Shown here: piece by piece, positions 36,287 through 46,072 of the stretch
Layout: each line of letters starts with the position of its first letter
How positions within the stretch are numbered: the first letter of the stretch is position 1
NCBI RefSeq assembly: GCF_015207035.1
Contig: NZ_JADEXQ010000004.1
Span: 58,797-122,796 of the forward strand
Length of the DNA: 64,000 nt
Reading direction: 5' to 3'
From: Romeriopsis navalis LEGE 11480
GTDB taxonomy: Bacteria > Cyanobacteriota > Cyanobacteriia > Leptolyngbyales > Leptolyngbyaceae
Made by a program: the position numbers and the translations under genes
Notes under the pieces: generated by a model
Seen by the model: the letters and a program-made list of their open reading frames with translations, nothing else
Databases searched by the model: none
Told to the model about the DNA's origin: nothing

Positions 36287-37447
36287 TTAATCACTCTCCC
36301 GCAGTAGCACGACCATGTCACTGCCGACAATTGGCGATCGTGCAACGATTTCACCCTGCGGGTCAAGCAGTTCAAGGCTATTAAATCGCAGGTTCTGGGC
36401 CTTATCAAACAGATTCTGCGCCAGGGTATCTTGCTGCGATGATTGGAGGTCATACCAATCTGGATTGAAGGTGACCTTGAGCGTCCCCGCAGTTTTATTT
36501 GATTTAACGGCGGTGATCAATTCTGATTGATCGGTCGCTGCCGCTTGCAGCTTTGCCATCAGTTTCTGCTCTGGCGTGAGCTTGACGGCCGGTGCGGGTT
36601 TCGATGTAGTTGTGCTGGTAGGCGGAGTAACCGGCGCTATTTTTGGTGCAGTCGCTGCAGTGGGGGTAGGAGCCGGAACCGCTTGCGGCGACGTTGTGCG
36701 AGGGGCCGGTACTTGCGGTGTAGTGGGCGCTGGCGTTGTCCCCGGAGCACTGAGACGATCGGGAAATGGCTGATTCGAAGATTTTGCCGCGTCGACGGGA
36801 AATTGTTTGCTGATCGAGTCAGAACCCACAGGTGATTGGCGCACTGGCGTTGTCTGAACAGGAACTCTAGAAACTGGTTTTGGTGTGGGCTTCGGTGCGG
36901 CACTACCGCTGGGTAAGTGGGTTGTAATTGACAGTAGAAGCAGCGCCAAACCGGCAATTACACCGGAGAGTGCCCGATCGGTGAGCTTGCCACTAACATC
37001 ATCAGGCAGTCGCGATCGAATCAGTCCAATCAGTTTGGTCCAGATGGGCTGAGTTTTTCCCCAGAAGGTATTTGCCGCTTGCTTGACCGGTTCGACATTT
37101 AGCGGTTTCGCCTCGCTACCGTCGGACTGCATCTGAGTTTCTAGCTTATCGACTGTGGTTTCGAGGGTACCGATTGTCGCTTTCAGCGCTTGAGTCAGGG
37201 TTGGGCGTGTCGTGACCCAGGCTTTTTGGACGATCGGCTGCACTTTTTCGATGACTTGGTTCAGGCTGCTGGCAGCGGCACTGGACGAAGCCGCTGCGAC
37301 TGGAGAAGGATCAACCTGAACCGTTTCGGCAGGGCGCTTGCTAGCCGCTGGGGACACATCGGGTATCGTAGTGGGTTCCGCCACGGGAGACTCTGGCGTC
37401 GGTTCTGGCGTCTCTGGCGAATTGGTTTGCTCAGGCTTCTCAGACAT
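36287..37447 (-). CDS. Hypothetical Pro/Ala/Thr-rich membrane-anchored protein
   Basis: A 386-residue protein of low complexity. Residues 1-75 are acidic and Pro/Glu-rich, 75-165 form helical repeats, one membrane helix lies near 180-200 (ALSGVIAGLALLLLSITTHL), then a long Pro/Ala/Thr/Ser linker (PKPTPKPVSRVPVQTTP) leads to a C-terminal domain of about 100 residues (KLTPEQKLMAKLQAA to VVLLRESD). A cytoplasmic N-terminus and an exported tip are likely. No family function is known. ATG 37447 is used; the frame opens at 37507. It is convergent with the DUF928 gene with 5 bases between stops. Confidence 0.65.
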   Translation of the reverse strand: MSEKPEQTNSPETPEPTPESPVAEPTTIPDVSPAASKRPAETVQVDPSPVAAASSSAAASSLNQVIEKVQPIVQKAWVTTRPTLTQALKATIGTLETTVDKLETQMQSDGSEAKPLNVEPVKQAANTFWGKTQPIWTKLIGLIRSRLPDDVSGKLTDRALSGVIAGLALLLLSITTHLPSGSAAPKPTPKPVSRVPVQTTPVRQSPVGSDSISKQFPVDAAKSSNQPFPDRLSAPGTTPAPTTPQVPAPRTTSPQAVPAPTPTAATAPKIAPVTPPTSTTTSKPAPAVKLTPEQKLMAKLQAAATDQSELITAVKSNKTAGTLKVTFNPDWYDLQSSQQDTLAQNLFDKAQNLRFNSLELLDPQGEIVARSPIVGSDMVVLLRESD

Positions 37448-37737
37448 GGAAAATCCTTCGATTGAAGTCGTCGTTGGTTTGAGCGTTGAATGTAACGTCT
37501 GGCCCATCGACGGCGAACAGTTCCGGGGGAAAGGTTTAAAGTAGATAGGCGGTAAACTCGCCCTATAAACCTCTTATAAGGATCAATCTACCGTAATCCT
37601 TGGGCTGACGCTACTGGATTAGGGCGGGATGTCATACTTTTTTGGAATTGCCGTGAGCCAATTGCCCTGTAAGCCGGGCCTTTTTCCGTATTTCACGGTT
37701 TTGGACTGTACTCTTTTGGATTGAAGCGAGTCGGATT

Positions 37738-38658
37738 ATGGGTTTAGGGCGTCGTCGGTTTGTCGGACTGTCGGGTTTAGCCGGTTTGGGCATATTGGGT
37801 GCGGTTGCCGCACGATATTTGCCGCGCTATTGGTTTGAGGAACCGTTACCGACTAATCCTATATTGGCGCAGGTGCCAGAATCAGATGAATTAGTTTTGC
37901 GGTTTGCGGCGATCGGCGATAGCGGCGCGGGCACAGAGACACAGCGGATGATTGGCAGTGCAATGGCGGACTGGCAGCAGCGTGATCCCTATGATCTGGT
38001 GGTGATGGCCGGGGACAATATCTATAACAGTGGCGAGATTTCGCGTGTGCAGGCGACGTTTGAAGAGCCCTATGCGGCACTGCTCAAGCGCGGTGTGCAG
38101 TTTCGAGCGGCCCTCGGCAATCACGATATTCGGACGGACAATGGCAATCCCCAGGTCAAGTATGCGGGGTTCAATATGGACGATCGCTATTACACCTATA
38201 CGCACAAAGGCTGTCAGTTTTTTGTTTTAGAAACGAATCCTGGGGCGGACTGGCCAACGCAGTTAACCTGGCTAAAACAGGAATTGGCGGCGAGTACAGC
38301 GGCGGTAAAGATCGTTTATGGTCATCATCCGATCTATTCTTCAGGACATTACGGGACAAACCCACTGATGGTGAAGCGTTTGACCCCAATGTTCAAAAAA
38401 TATGGTGTGCAGCTTTATCTCAATGGCCATGATCATCACTATGAACGATCAGCCCCGATTAATGGCACGACTTATTTGGTCACGGGACATGGAGGGGCGT
38501 ATTTGCGTCCGGTGGGTAAGTCGAAGTTCACGGAATTTGCGCTTTCCCGCCACGGGTTTAGCCTGGTTGAGATTCGCACCAAGTCGATCGTGATTCAGGG
38601 AATTGACCGGGATGGCAAGGTGTTCGATCGGGGTGTGGTGCCAATTTCGGTGGCGTAG
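37738..38658 (+). CDS. Exported metallophosphoesterase (purple acid phosphatase-like)
   Basis: A 306-residue phosphatase with a twin-arginine signal (MGLGRRRFVGLSGLAGLGIL) and so exported folded. The calcineurin-like metal motifs are in order: AAIGDSGAGT (GD), VVMAGDNIYNSGE (GDN), AALGNHDIRT (GNHD), VYGHHPIYSSG (GHHP) and LYLNGHDHHYER (GHDHH). This set matches PhoD/PAP-like single-domain enzymes that release phosphate from organic esters in the periplasm. No Pho box was recognised upstream. ATG 37738. Confidence 0.9.
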   Translation: MGLGRRRFVGLSGLAGLGILGAVAARYLPRYWFEEPLPTNPILAQVPESDELVLRFAAIGDSGAGTETQRMIGSAMADWQQRDPYDLVVMAGDNIYNSGEISRVQATFEEPYAALLKRGVQFRAALGNHDIRTDNGNPQVKYAGFNMDDRYYTYTHKGCQFFVLETNPGADWPTQLTWLKQELAASTAAVKIVYGHHPIYSSGHYGTNPLMVKRLTPMFKKYGVQLYLNGHDHHYERSAPINGTTYLVTGHGGAYLRPVGKSKFTEFALSRHGFSLVEIRTKSIVIQGIDRDGKVFDRGVVPISVA

Positions 38659-38818
38659 ATTTTCCGCAATATGGCAGTCAGCCAACGGCCCCGAGTTTTC
38701 GATTTGAGCCCAGATTTGAGGAATATTGACTTATCTGATTGCAGCATTCATATTCGGTCTGATTCGCTATTTCAGCCTGCAGTTTGACGCTAAAAGTTCT
38801 CTCAAGCAAGACAAGAAA

Positions 38819-38844
38819 GGGATAGAAGCATCACCTCCTATCCC
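38819..38844 (-). terminator. Terminator of the adenine methylase gene
   Basis: Seven-base stem GGGATAG / CTATCCC with a 12-base loop, followed on the minus strand by a pyrimidine-rich CTTTCTTG. It lies 30 bases past the methylase stop, between convergent genes. Confidence 0.5.
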
Positions 38845-38873
38845 CCCAAACCATTTCGATTTTATGTGCGTTA

Positions 38874-39740
38874 CTAGTAAGACGTAACTAACACTTCCGT
38901 AATCTTGCCGCGCTTACTCGCTTTCGAATTGATATGCCGCGATGCTTGAATTGTATGGATCTTGAAATCCTGATATAAGTCGCGAATGAACGGACAATCC
39001 GAATTTGATAGCATTACCTTGACTCGCCGCTTGGCTAAAGTCGCAAAGGTATCACGCAAGCGAATTTGATCTTCCATATTGAACGAGCCACGACTATAAG
39101 ACGTGAACTTACTCGTATCACTAATCGGAAAATAAGGCGGATCGAAATAGACAAAATCTTTTGCCGTCGTCGCATGCTCGGCAATTACTTCAAACGACTG
39201 CGCCTCAATACTCGCATTTTGCAACGAAGCAGAAGCGGCATTCAACAAATCTGGATCGAGAATCGGCGGATTCTTGTAGCTCCCCATTGGCACATTGAAA
39301 TGCCCCTTAGAGTTCTCGCGATAGAGTCCGTTAAAACAGGTCTTATTTAGATAAATAAACCGAGCGGCCCGCTCAAGGTTATTGCCATTTTCGAACCAGA
39401 CATCCGGACAGGCTTGTTGCCCACGAATCTCGTAATAGTATTCCTTGGCATGATTCACTCGATGGATCTCTAAATGATCGATCAAGGATTGCACATCATC
39501 TCTCACACATCGATAGACGTTAATCAACTCAAGGTTGATATCCATCAAGAACGACGTCACCGGGGGATTGGTCGTCGCATAGAGATTGAAAAATACCGCA
39601 CCACCACCTAAGAAGGGTTCGTAATAGTTTTCAAACCGCTTCGGCAGCAAGTCTTGATATTGTTGAAGAAGTTGAGTTTTACCACCAGCCCACTTGAGGA
39701 ATGGACGGGGTGCACATGGTGATTTGATTTGGGTCAGCAT
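38874..39740 (-). CDS. DNA adenine methylase (D12 class, Dam-like)
   Basis: A 288-residue N6-adenine methyltransferase. Motif X/I is FLKWAGGKTQLLQQY and YYEPFLGGGAVFFNLY (AdoMet binding); motif IV is VYFDPPYFPIS (DPPY catalytic). The order fits the alpha class that includes Dam, which methylates GATC. No restriction endonuclease gene is adjacent, so it looks like an orphan regulatory or repair-related methylase; cyanobacteria commonly methylate GATC and the HIP1 core CGATCG contains GATC. Start ATG 39740. Confidence 0.92.
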   Translation of the reverse strand: MLTQIKSPCAPRPFLKWAGGKTQLLQQYQDLLPKRFENYYEPFLGGGAVFFNLYATTNPPVTSFLMDINLELINVYRCVRDDVQSLIDHLEIHRVNHAKEYYYEIRGQQACPDVWFENGNNLERAARFIYLNKTCFNGLYRENSKGHFNVPMGSYKNPPILDPDLLNAASASLQNASIEAQSFEVIAEHATTAKDFVYFDPPYFPISDTSKFTSYSRGSFNMEDQIRLRDTFATLAKRRVKVMLSNSDCPFIRDLYQDFKIHTIQASRHINSKASKRGKITEVLVTSY

Positions 39741-39786
39741 TCCATTATCATATAATTAAATACTAGAACGCGCGAACTTTTTTACC

Positions 39787-39981
39787 ATGCAAGACCTTTG
39801 GAATACTATTTCGAAATACCCGAAGTTCCTGATCAGCGTGATCTTGGGCGTCTTTTTTAATTTGGCTCAGCCGATCGTTCCCTTATTAAAGAACCCAATT
39901 ACTGCCATTGCGCTAATCGGGGCATTAGTCGGGGCTTTTCTTTGTACAACCTTTATCCTGCGGGGCATGCTGGCAGTTTAG
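39787..39981 (+). CDS. ycf33: DUF751 / Ycf33 small membrane protein
   Basis: A 64-residue protein with two hydrophobic helices (FLISVILGVFFNLAQPIV and TAIALIGALVGAFLCTTFI) joined by PLLKNP. This is the pattern of the Ycf33/DUF751 family found in cyanobacteria and algal plastids; its function is unknown. It is divergent from the methylase gene, 46 bases apart. Confidence 0.85.
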   Translation: MQDLWNTISKYPKFLISVILGVFFNLAQPIVPLLKNPITAIALIGALVGAFLCTTFILRGMLAV

Positions 39982-40294
39982 CGGCATCGCTAATAGCATC
40001 GATCGAACACTAAATCGATCATTAAATCGATCATTAACGCTACATCTAGTGGCCATCTTTTTCTCTAATACTAGATCTGTTTGGAAAGCGGTTCCGTATC
40101 GCACTATTTCGTCAACATTCGTTGATTTTGTAACCAGCTAATTGATTAATTGCGGCCAATTGATTGGATTATTCAAGCACCTCATCCCCACTTGAGCAAT
40201 CGCAGAAAAATTGAATCACGACAATAAAAAACCTCACTAAGTGCATTGACTTAGTGAGGTTTTTCGCTGCATATAGCGTTTTTTGTGTTTGTTT
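39982..40294. other. Intergenic region with short tandem repeat and terminator
   Basis: About 310 bases without a gene. TAAATCGATCAT occurs twice in tandem at 40011-40034, and a bidirectional terminator is at 40226-40264. Confidence 0.5.
40226..40264. terminator. Bidirectional terminator between ycf33 and dapF
   Basis: Eleven-bp perfect stem CCTCACTAAGT / ACTTAGTGAGG with a 6-base loop, flanked by A6 on the left and T5 on the right, so it can act in both directions. dapF ends 30 bases away. Confidence 0.85.
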
Positions 40295-41134
40295 TTAAAG
40301 TGTGACGCTACCGGTGAAGGCGCGCGCCGCTGGTCCAGTCATAAAGACATGATCATCCGCAGCCCACTCAATAATGAGTGGCCCACCCGGAAGTTCAATC
40401 GTTGCCTTACGATCGCTCTTGCCATTTAGCACTGAGGCCACTAGCGCGGCGCAAGCACCTGTCCCACAGGCCAGAGTGATCCCAGCGCCGCGTTCCCACA
40501 CCCGCATCTTCAGATAGTCGGGCCGCACAACTTCGATGAACTCGGTATTAATTTTCTTGGGAAACGCCGCATCACTTTCAAATTGGGGGCCGATTTTCTC
40601 TAGATCGATCGCCGCCACACTATCCACGAAGGTGATGCAGTGTGGATTCCCCATGCTGACACAGGTGACTTGCCAAGATTGACCAGCGACTTCCAGGGGT
40701 TGATTAACCGATTGCTGCTGGGCATCGGTTAACGTCGTCGGGATCTCACTGGCCTGCAGTCGTGGCTGGCCCATATCCACGGTTACCTGACCGTCGGCTG
40801 TCAACTTGGGCACAATCAGACCGGCCAGGGTATGAATCTTATAGCTTTCCTTCGCGTTGTCCCCTTCGAGATCGGCAATAAACCGAGCCATGCAGCGAAT
40901 GCCATTACCGCACATTTCTGGTTCGGAACCATCGGAGTTGAAGATGCGCATCATATAATCAGTGCCATCTTGGCCGGGCAAGGCGAAGATCACGCCGTCA
41001 CCGCCAATTCCAAAATGCCGATCGCAGAGTTTGACGGCCTGCTCCGGGGTCACTTTTGGTTCAGTACTGTCACGGTTATCGACAAGGATAAAATCGTTGC
41101 CTAAACCTTGGTATTTCGTAAATTCGAGATTCAT
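40295..41134 (-). CDS. dapF: Diaminopimelate epimerase
   Basis: A 279-residue PLP-independent epimerase converting LL- to meso-diaminopimelate for peptidoglycan and lysine. The two catalytic cysteines are in [14 protein letters not shown] and [13 protein letters not shown]; the start [14 protein letters not shown] is the family N-terminus. ATG 41134 is used rather than TTG 41140. It is divergent from hfq with 82 bases between starts, so the promoters overlap or abut. Confidence 0.96.
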   Translation of the reverse strand: MNLEFTKYQGLGNDFILVDNRDSTEPKVTPEQAVKLCDRHFGIGGDGVIFALPGQDGTDYMMRIFNSDGSEPEMCGNGIRCMARFIADLEGDNAKESYKIHTLAGLIVPKLTADGQVTVDMGQPRLQASEIPTTLTDAQQQSVNQPLEVAGQSWQVTCVSMGNPHCITFVDSVAAIDLEKIGPQFESDAAFPKKINTEFIEVVRPDYLKMRVWERGAGITLACGTGACAALVASVLNGKSDRKATIELPGGPLIIEWAADDHVFMTGPAARAFTGSVTL

Positions 41135-41216
41135 GTTCAAAGAGAGTGTGTAGACTGAAGGCAGTTAAGGAACTATAGAAAAGTGCCGGTCAATTTGCAA
41201 CGGGAAGGAATTTAAT

Positions 41217-41432
41217 ATGTCAGCAGAATTTGAGACGGGTTCACCGAGTATTCGGCAGCTTCAGAACCTGATTAAAGAAGGCCAAGAGGTGGAGATGAAA
41301 GTCATCACCGGCGATCTAATCAACGGCAAAATTCGTTGGCAAGACTCCCATTGTATCTGTGTCATGGATCACTATGATCAACCGACGATTGTCTGGCGGC
41401 ATAGCATTGTATTCGTCAAACCGAAGCAATAG
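41217..41432 (+). CDS. hfq: RNA chaperone Hfq (cyanobacterial type)
   Basis: A 71-residue Sm-like protein. The Sm1 block GQEVEMKVITGDLINGKIRWQD and the Sm2 block IVWRHSIVFVKP are visible, the latter lacking the KHA of enterobacterial Hfq, as is normal for the cyanobacterial branch, where Hfq binds the pilus ATPase PilB1 and influences motility rather than acting as a general sRNA matchmaker. The neighbour dapF is divergent. A strong terminator follows. Confidence 0.92.
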   Translation: MSAEFETGSPSIRQLQNLIKEGQEVEMKVITGDLINGKIRWQDSHCICVMDHYDQPTIVWRHSIVFVKPKQ

Positions 41433-41495
41433 GGTATTTGCGAGATTGGCTATCTGGCAATGTGGCTTCAAAGTTACTGAGTTCAAGCAATGACA

Positions 41496-41542
41496 CAGTG
41501 AGGTGTACTGCTTGGGAATATCAGTACACCTCACTGCTTTTT
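41496..41542 (+). terminator. Terminator of hfq
   Basis: Perfect 15-bp stem (CAGTGAGGTGTACTG / CAGTACACCTCACTG) with an 11-base loop and CTTTTT tail, 64 bases after the hfq stop. Confidence 0.88.
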
Positions 41543-41577
41543 CGAACTCAGTACAACGAGTTAAACCCGCATGCGAT

Positions 41578-43014
41578 CTAACGTGGTGACTTTGGCATAG
41601 ATGTTTTACTGGTTAATGGCTCCGAGTAGAGCGTTGGGGGCAAAATCGGTTGCGCTTTGGCGGGCTGCGGTGTCAATGAAGATGGATTCACCACGGATTC
41701 TGGTGATCTGGTAACTGACCGCCGATCAGCTAAGTTATTGGGCTTTTCCGTCGGAATTGGCAGCGCTGCTGGCTGGACTGGACGCTGGGCTGAGATTGAT
41801 TTGCCTGAAGCTGGCGGCGCAACAGTTGTGGCCATGCTCTTACGCGACAGTTGCGCCGCGGCTGGTTCTAATTGTTGCGCATAGACAGCGCGTTGCTGCA
41901 ACTGTTGGCTGGAAGAAAGCAGCTCGCCAAAGCCTTTAATAACATCCTTAAATTGCTTGCGCACAGCGGGATCACCCGTGAGCTCATCTAAGTCAGCGGT
42001 GATTTTCTGGGCATTCTGGAACGTTGCCCGGGCGGCTTCCAACGTTTGCTGCAAGGTCGTAATGGTCAACGGATCATTGAACGTTTTGGAAGCGGCTTTT
42101 AAATTTTGAGAAGCCTCTGCCGCATTAGCCGAGAGGGTTTCGAGATCATTTAACAGCCGACTGCGCTCAAATCGATCAATCGTCGCTGGCAACCGATTCA
42201 CAGAACGCTTTAGACTATTGCTCGTCTGATTAATATTTTCGAGGGTCGAGACCAAGGTGCCACGATTTTCAAGGATAATCCCATTGAGCTGATCGAGAGT
42301 CACACCCACTTGATCAAGCCGTCGCCCGGCTTGATTCGCCACCAAACCGGCTTGATTCGCCGCCCCACTAATCGATGTTGCAGTGCTCGATAAGGTGCCA
42401 ATCTCCCGTCGAAAGGCCCGTGCCAAAATCCCAAACTCGCGGCTCATCGTCGCAATTTCCGCCGCTGCTTTGCCGGAATTGGCCGTTAATTGATTGATAT
42501 TGCCGTAGAATTCCGGCTGCCCATAGAGGTCGGCAAATTTGATCGTCGATTTGATCAACGCATCGGTGCTAATCCCCAAGTCACCGCCAATCCGCGAACC
42601 GTTGCAGAGAATGACACTCTTATCGCAATCCGCATCGAGGGGCCTTGCGGCTACTTGAGGCACGTCCCGGCGCTGTGGCGTTAGGTTTACAACATTCTCT
42701 CCAAGGAGACCGGATTGGTCGATCGTCACCTCCACATCCGCTGGAATCACTAAATCCGCTGGCGAAATCGAGATTGTGACATTCACGCCATTAGAACTCG
42801 GCTTAATTTCCTGAATACGACCCACACTAACCCCGCGATAACGCACCGTCGAGCCGGATTGCACACCGGCAATTGTGGGAAAACCAACGGTAACAGTAAA
42901 ACTGCGATTGGCCGGGTTGAGACCTTTGAGCCAAGCAATACTCGCGCCAAAAATTCCGACACCCGCCAAGATCAAGAGGCCAACTGAGCCTTCTCGCACG
43001 ATTCGTGAACGCAT
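41578..43014 (-). CDS. MCE/MlaD family lipid-transport protein
   Basis: A 478-residue periplasmic substrate-binding subunit of an Mla/TGD-type ABC lipid transporter. It has one N-terminal anchor helix (GLLILAGVGIFGASIAWLKG), then an MCE domain at residues 35-115 (FTVTVGFPTIAGVQSGSTVRYRGVSVGRI, VEVTIDQSGLLGENVVNL), long coiled helices (about 150-350) and a Pro/Ser-rich tail. The homologue in chloroplasts is TGD2. The ATPase gene lies immediately upstream with 6 bases between them, so they form an operon. Confidence 0.9.
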   Translation of the reverse strand: MRSRIVREGSVGLLILAGVGIFGASIAWLKGLNPANRSFTVTVGFPTIAGVQSGSTVRYRGVSVGRIQEIKPSSNGVNVTISISPADLVIPADVEVTIDQSGLLGENVVNLTPQRRDVPQVAARPLDADCDKSVILCNGSRIGGDLGISTDALIKSTIKFADLYGQPEFYGNINQLTANSGKAAAEIATMSREFGILARAFRREIGTLSSTATSISGAANQAGLVANQAGRRLDQVGVTLDQLNGIILENRGTLVSTLENINQTSNSLKRSVNRLPATIDRFERSRLLNDLETLSANAAEASQNLKAASKTFNDPLTITTLQQTLEAARATFQNAQKITADLDELTGDPAVRKQFKDVIKGFGELLSSSQQLQQRAVYAQQLEPAAAQLSRKSMATTVAPPASGKSISAQRPVQPAALPIPTEKPNNLADRRSVTRSPESVVNPSSLTPQPAKAQPILPPTLYSEPLTSKTSMPKSPR

Positions 43015-43020
43015 ACTCTC

Positions 43021-43797
43021 TTACCCAGTTACCTGAATTGGCCCATCGATACTACTACTAAAAAACTGCCGCACCATTGGATTGTCAGTGGTGTCGACCT
43101 CATGGACTTTGCCCTGCCACTGTACTTTCCCGTGATACAGAAAGACAACTCGATCGGCCGTCCGTCGAATCGTGCTGTCCTGGTGAGTAACCATGATATA
43201 GCTCCCCCCATTAATTTGCTGCAGCTCCCGCACCAAATCCTCGATCACCGTGGAGGCGATCGGGTCAAGCCCTGCCGTCGGCTCATCATAAAGCAACAGT
43301 TCAGGGCGATCTTCGGGGCGCTCCGGATTGGCCATCACCGCCCGTGCAAAGCTAACCCGCTTTCGCATGCCACCAGACAATTCGGCGGGATAACGATCGA
43401 AAATATCCGGCAATCCAACCATTTCCAACCGCTCTCGCACGAGATCGCGAATATGACGTGGCTTGAGGTTGGAATGCTGGTAAAGCAAAAAACCAACATT
43501 TTCGCCGACCGTCAAAGAATCAAACAGGGCGGCTTGCTGAAAAACCATGCCAATCCCGAGTGCTTCCGTCTGGTCTTCCGCAACACCCAAGCGTTTTTTG
43601 CCATTGATATAGACCTCGCCGGAATCCGGCGGTGTCAATCCCGCAATAATTCGCAGTGCGGTGGATTTACCCGTCCCAGACGGCCCAATAATCGCAACCG
43701 CTTCGCCGGGATAAATATCTAAATCAATCTCATCCAGGATGACGTTGTTTCCAAAACTTTTCGTGATGCCGCGAAACGCGACCAATGGCTCGGTCAT
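43021..43797 (-). CDS. ABC transporter ATPase of the Mla/TGD lipid system
   Basis: A 258-residue ATPase, MlaF/TGD3-like, powering lipid movement with the MCE protein encoded 6 bases downstream. Walker A is IIGPSGTGKSTAL, the signature is AELSGGMRKRVSFARAV, Walker B is LLLYDEPTAGLDPI and the H-loop is MVTHQDS. ATG 43797 gives the family length; the same frame stays open to 44007 and would add 70 Ser/Ala/Pro-rich residues, so an N-terminal extension cannot be excluded. The permease gene (MlaE) is not in the window. Confidence 0.9.
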   Translation of the reverse strand: MTEPLVAFRGITKSFGNNVILDEIDLDIYPGEAVAIIGPSGTGKSTALRIIAGLTPPDSGEVYINGKKRLGVAEDQTEALGIGMVFQQAALFDSLTVGENVGFLLYQHSNLKPRHIRDLVRERLEMVGLPDIFDRYPAELSGGMRKRVSFARAVMANPERPEDRPELLLYDEPTAGLDPIASTVIEDLVRELQQINGGSYIMVTHQDSTIRRTADRVVFLYHGKVQWQGKVHEVDTTDNPMVRQFFSSSIDGPIQVTG

Positions 43798-44606
43798 AGT
43801 CCTACTCGGCAAAGCATCATTTGACGGATCCAACTGCCGATTTGATGAATGCGGTTGGGCGGCGGTGGGCGATACCGGCGACTGGCCGGCGGCAGATGCT
43901 TGGGCGGTTGAAGAAGCTTTATGCAACACAGATTTTCGGGGCAGAAGGGTAAAGTTGTCCTTATCAGGCGGAAACAACAGGCGAATGATTTGATCGTAGT
44001 CTCCCACTAAGTTAGCGCAAAAAGTTATCTGTCTTCAGTCAGAAATTATCCCAATTACTCGAAATCCTCGCAGTATCTTTACGCGGTTCACTCCAATTCT
44101 TCGCTAAGTATTAGCTAGTCTAAAAATAGAAATTTGCTTAATCGAGCCAAATTTTTGCTTAAGTTTTCCATCGTGATATATTTTCGCTAGATTCGGTCAG
44201 AATGCCGATGTATACGGCTTTATCCGGAATAGAGTAAGACATAAATTACCCCGTTGCCTGATTTAAGATAACCCCTATATAAAATGCCGAGTATCGCTGA
44301 TCGGCTTGTCCATACTATTTGATGGCGGTGTGCCGCCAGCATTGGTCGCATGATGCGCACTAATCCGTTAACCGAAGGAAAAAAAATCCGCTATCCTGCT
44401 GCTAATGCCAACTTGATTGTGGCTTCTGGGTATTTTTCCATTAGCCCCTTGGCATCCATCAAAGACCGATTTACCCAACGATCGCGAATTTACATCCACT
44501 TTTCCCGTTCATTTACAACCAATATTCATATCGCAGCAATTGACTGAGTCGGAGTTACGTCTTCAACAGCTGATTAACAATATAGTTTGGCCCAACGCCT
44601 CGACCT
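43798..44606. other. Divergent region upstream of mlaF-like and yvcK-like genes
   Basis: About 600-800 bases, depending on the mlaF-like start. No other gene is supported. A GC dyad TGGCGG-TGTG-CCGCCA lies at 44323-44338 and sequence around 44240-44285 is AT-rich; both may belong to the yvcK-like gene promoter and leader. Confidence 0.4.
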
Positions 44607-46043
44607 ATGCGTAAACCTGCGATCCCAAGTAGTCGTATTTTTAAACAAACGCTCCGCACCTTCGGACGCGACACCCAAGACGAAATCAAAAGCGTGATTG
44701 GTGGACGCACACCCGTTTGGCTATCCCAGGGATTCAAATGGATGTCACCCGGTTTGTTTGTGAAGCGCTGGATGATGATGAGCGCCGGTGGGGTCTTGTT
44801 AGTCAGTTTGGGGTTGGCAATCTGGACGAAGCTGACGCCGATCGCGGCAATTATGCAATTTGCTCAGAGCTTTTTTGAATCCTTAACGCGGGTTGTGCCG
44901 AGCTATATCAGTGGGCCAATTGTGATCCTGCTGGGTTTTTTACTCATCTTTTGGGGCCAAAAGCGTACGTTTGGCGCGATTACCGAGGTCTTGATTCCGG
45001 ATGTGGATCAGCGTTTAGTCGATGTTTTGCTGAATCATCGTCGTCGCAGTCGGGGGACGAAGATTGTTGTGGTCGGTGGGGGGACGGGGCTCTCAACCTT
45101 GCTGCGGGGCTTAAAGCTAATCAGCACGAATCTCACCGCGGTGGTTACAGTTGCCGATGACGGCGGTTCTTCGGGCCGCTTGCGGCGTGAAATTGGCGTA
45201 TTGCCACCGGGCGATATTCGCAACTGCTTAGGGGCCTTGGCCGATGAAGAGAAACTCTTGACTGAGCTATTTCGCTACCGCTTTACCGCTGGTGATGGTC
45301 TGACCGGCCATAGCTTCGGAAATTTATTTCTCACTGCCATGAGTGAAATAACCGGCGATTTAGAACGTGCCGTGATTGCAAGCTCAAAGGTCTTGGCAAT
45401 TCGGGGTGATGTCCTGCCCGCGACGCTCAGCGACGTCAAGCTATGGGCGGAGCTATCGGATGGTCGCCGGATTGAAGGTGAATCAAATATTACGGAAGCA
45501 CGGGGTAAAATTGTCCAGTTCGGCTGTATTCCAGAAAATCCACCGGCGCTGCCACGGGTTTTGAGCGCGATCGAAGAAGCTGAATTCATCGTTATTGGTC
45601 CCGGCAGTCTTTATACCAGTGTGATTCCCAACTTGTTGGTCCCGGAAATTGCCGATGCGATCGCCCGCCGCCGTGTGCCCAGCGTTTATGTTTGTAACGT
45701 CATGACCCAGCCGGGTGAGACGGACGAATATACGGTGGCTGATCATATTCGGGCAATCGATCGAGCCTGTGGCTATCGCAAATTATTTGACGCGGTTCTG
45801 GTGCAGCGCCGTTTGCCGTCGGAACGTGTGCTGCGTAAATATGCGGCAATGCATGCACAGCCGGTATACCTAGATTTTGATGAGGTCTTGCACCTCGGCC
45901 GTCGGGTAATTCGAGCGGATGTTATCGACGAGGACTCCCGCACCGGCTATATTCGTCATAACTCCGAACGGTTGGCCCGCGTCCTGATGCGCTGGAATGA
46001 GCGGGAGAGCGAAGAGTTAATTGAAGGTTACGATCGCTATTAG
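44607..46043 (+). CDS. YvcK/CofD-like UDP-sugar-binding protein (gluconeogenesis factor family)
   Basis: A 478-residue protein with two N-terminal membrane helices ([36 protein letters not shown]) and a CofD-fold domain from about residue 148: [52 protein letters not shown]. YvcK proteins bind UDP-GlcNAc and link carbon status to cell-wall synthesis and shape. The membrane-anchored form is usual in cyanobacteria; the Bacillus protein lacks it. tsaE starts 8-29 bases downstream, so they are cotranscribed. Confidence 0.9.
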   Translation: MRKPAIPSSRIFKQTLRTFGRDTQDEIKSVIGGRTPVWLSQGFKWMSPGLFVKRWMMMSAGGVLLVSLGLAIWTKLTPIAAIMQFAQSFFESLTRVVPSYISGPIVILLGFLLIFWGQKRTFGAITEVLIPDVDQRLVDVLLNHRRRSRGTKIVVVGGGTGLSTLLRGLKLISTNLTAVVTVADDGGSSGRLRREIGVLPPGDIRNCLGALADEEKLLTELFRYRFTAGDGLTGHSFGNLFLTAMSEITGDLERAVIASSKVLAIRGDVLPATLSDVKLWAELSDGRRIEGESNITEARGKIVQFGCIPENPPALPRVLSAIEEAEFIVIGPGSLYTSVIPNLLVPEIADAIARRRVPSVYVCNVMTQPGETDEYTVADHIRAIDRACGYRKLFDAVLVQRRLPSERVLRKYAAMHAQPVYLDFDEVLHLGRRVIRADVIDEDSRTGYIRHNSERLARVLMRWNERESEELIEGYDRY

Positions 46044-46072
46044 TTCCATTAGTGCGCTATCCCATTCCCCAA

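Noticed and set aside
36527..36835. Arg/Gly/Cys-rich frame opposite the Pro-rich protein gene
   Set aside because: It is a shadow of the Pro/Ala/Thr-rich linker on the other strand, where GC-rich repeats suppress stops.
37661..37686. GCCC...GGGC followed by CTTTTT as a terminator before the phosphoesterase gene
   Set aside because: The stem is only four to five base pairs and no gene on the plus strand ends upstream of it.
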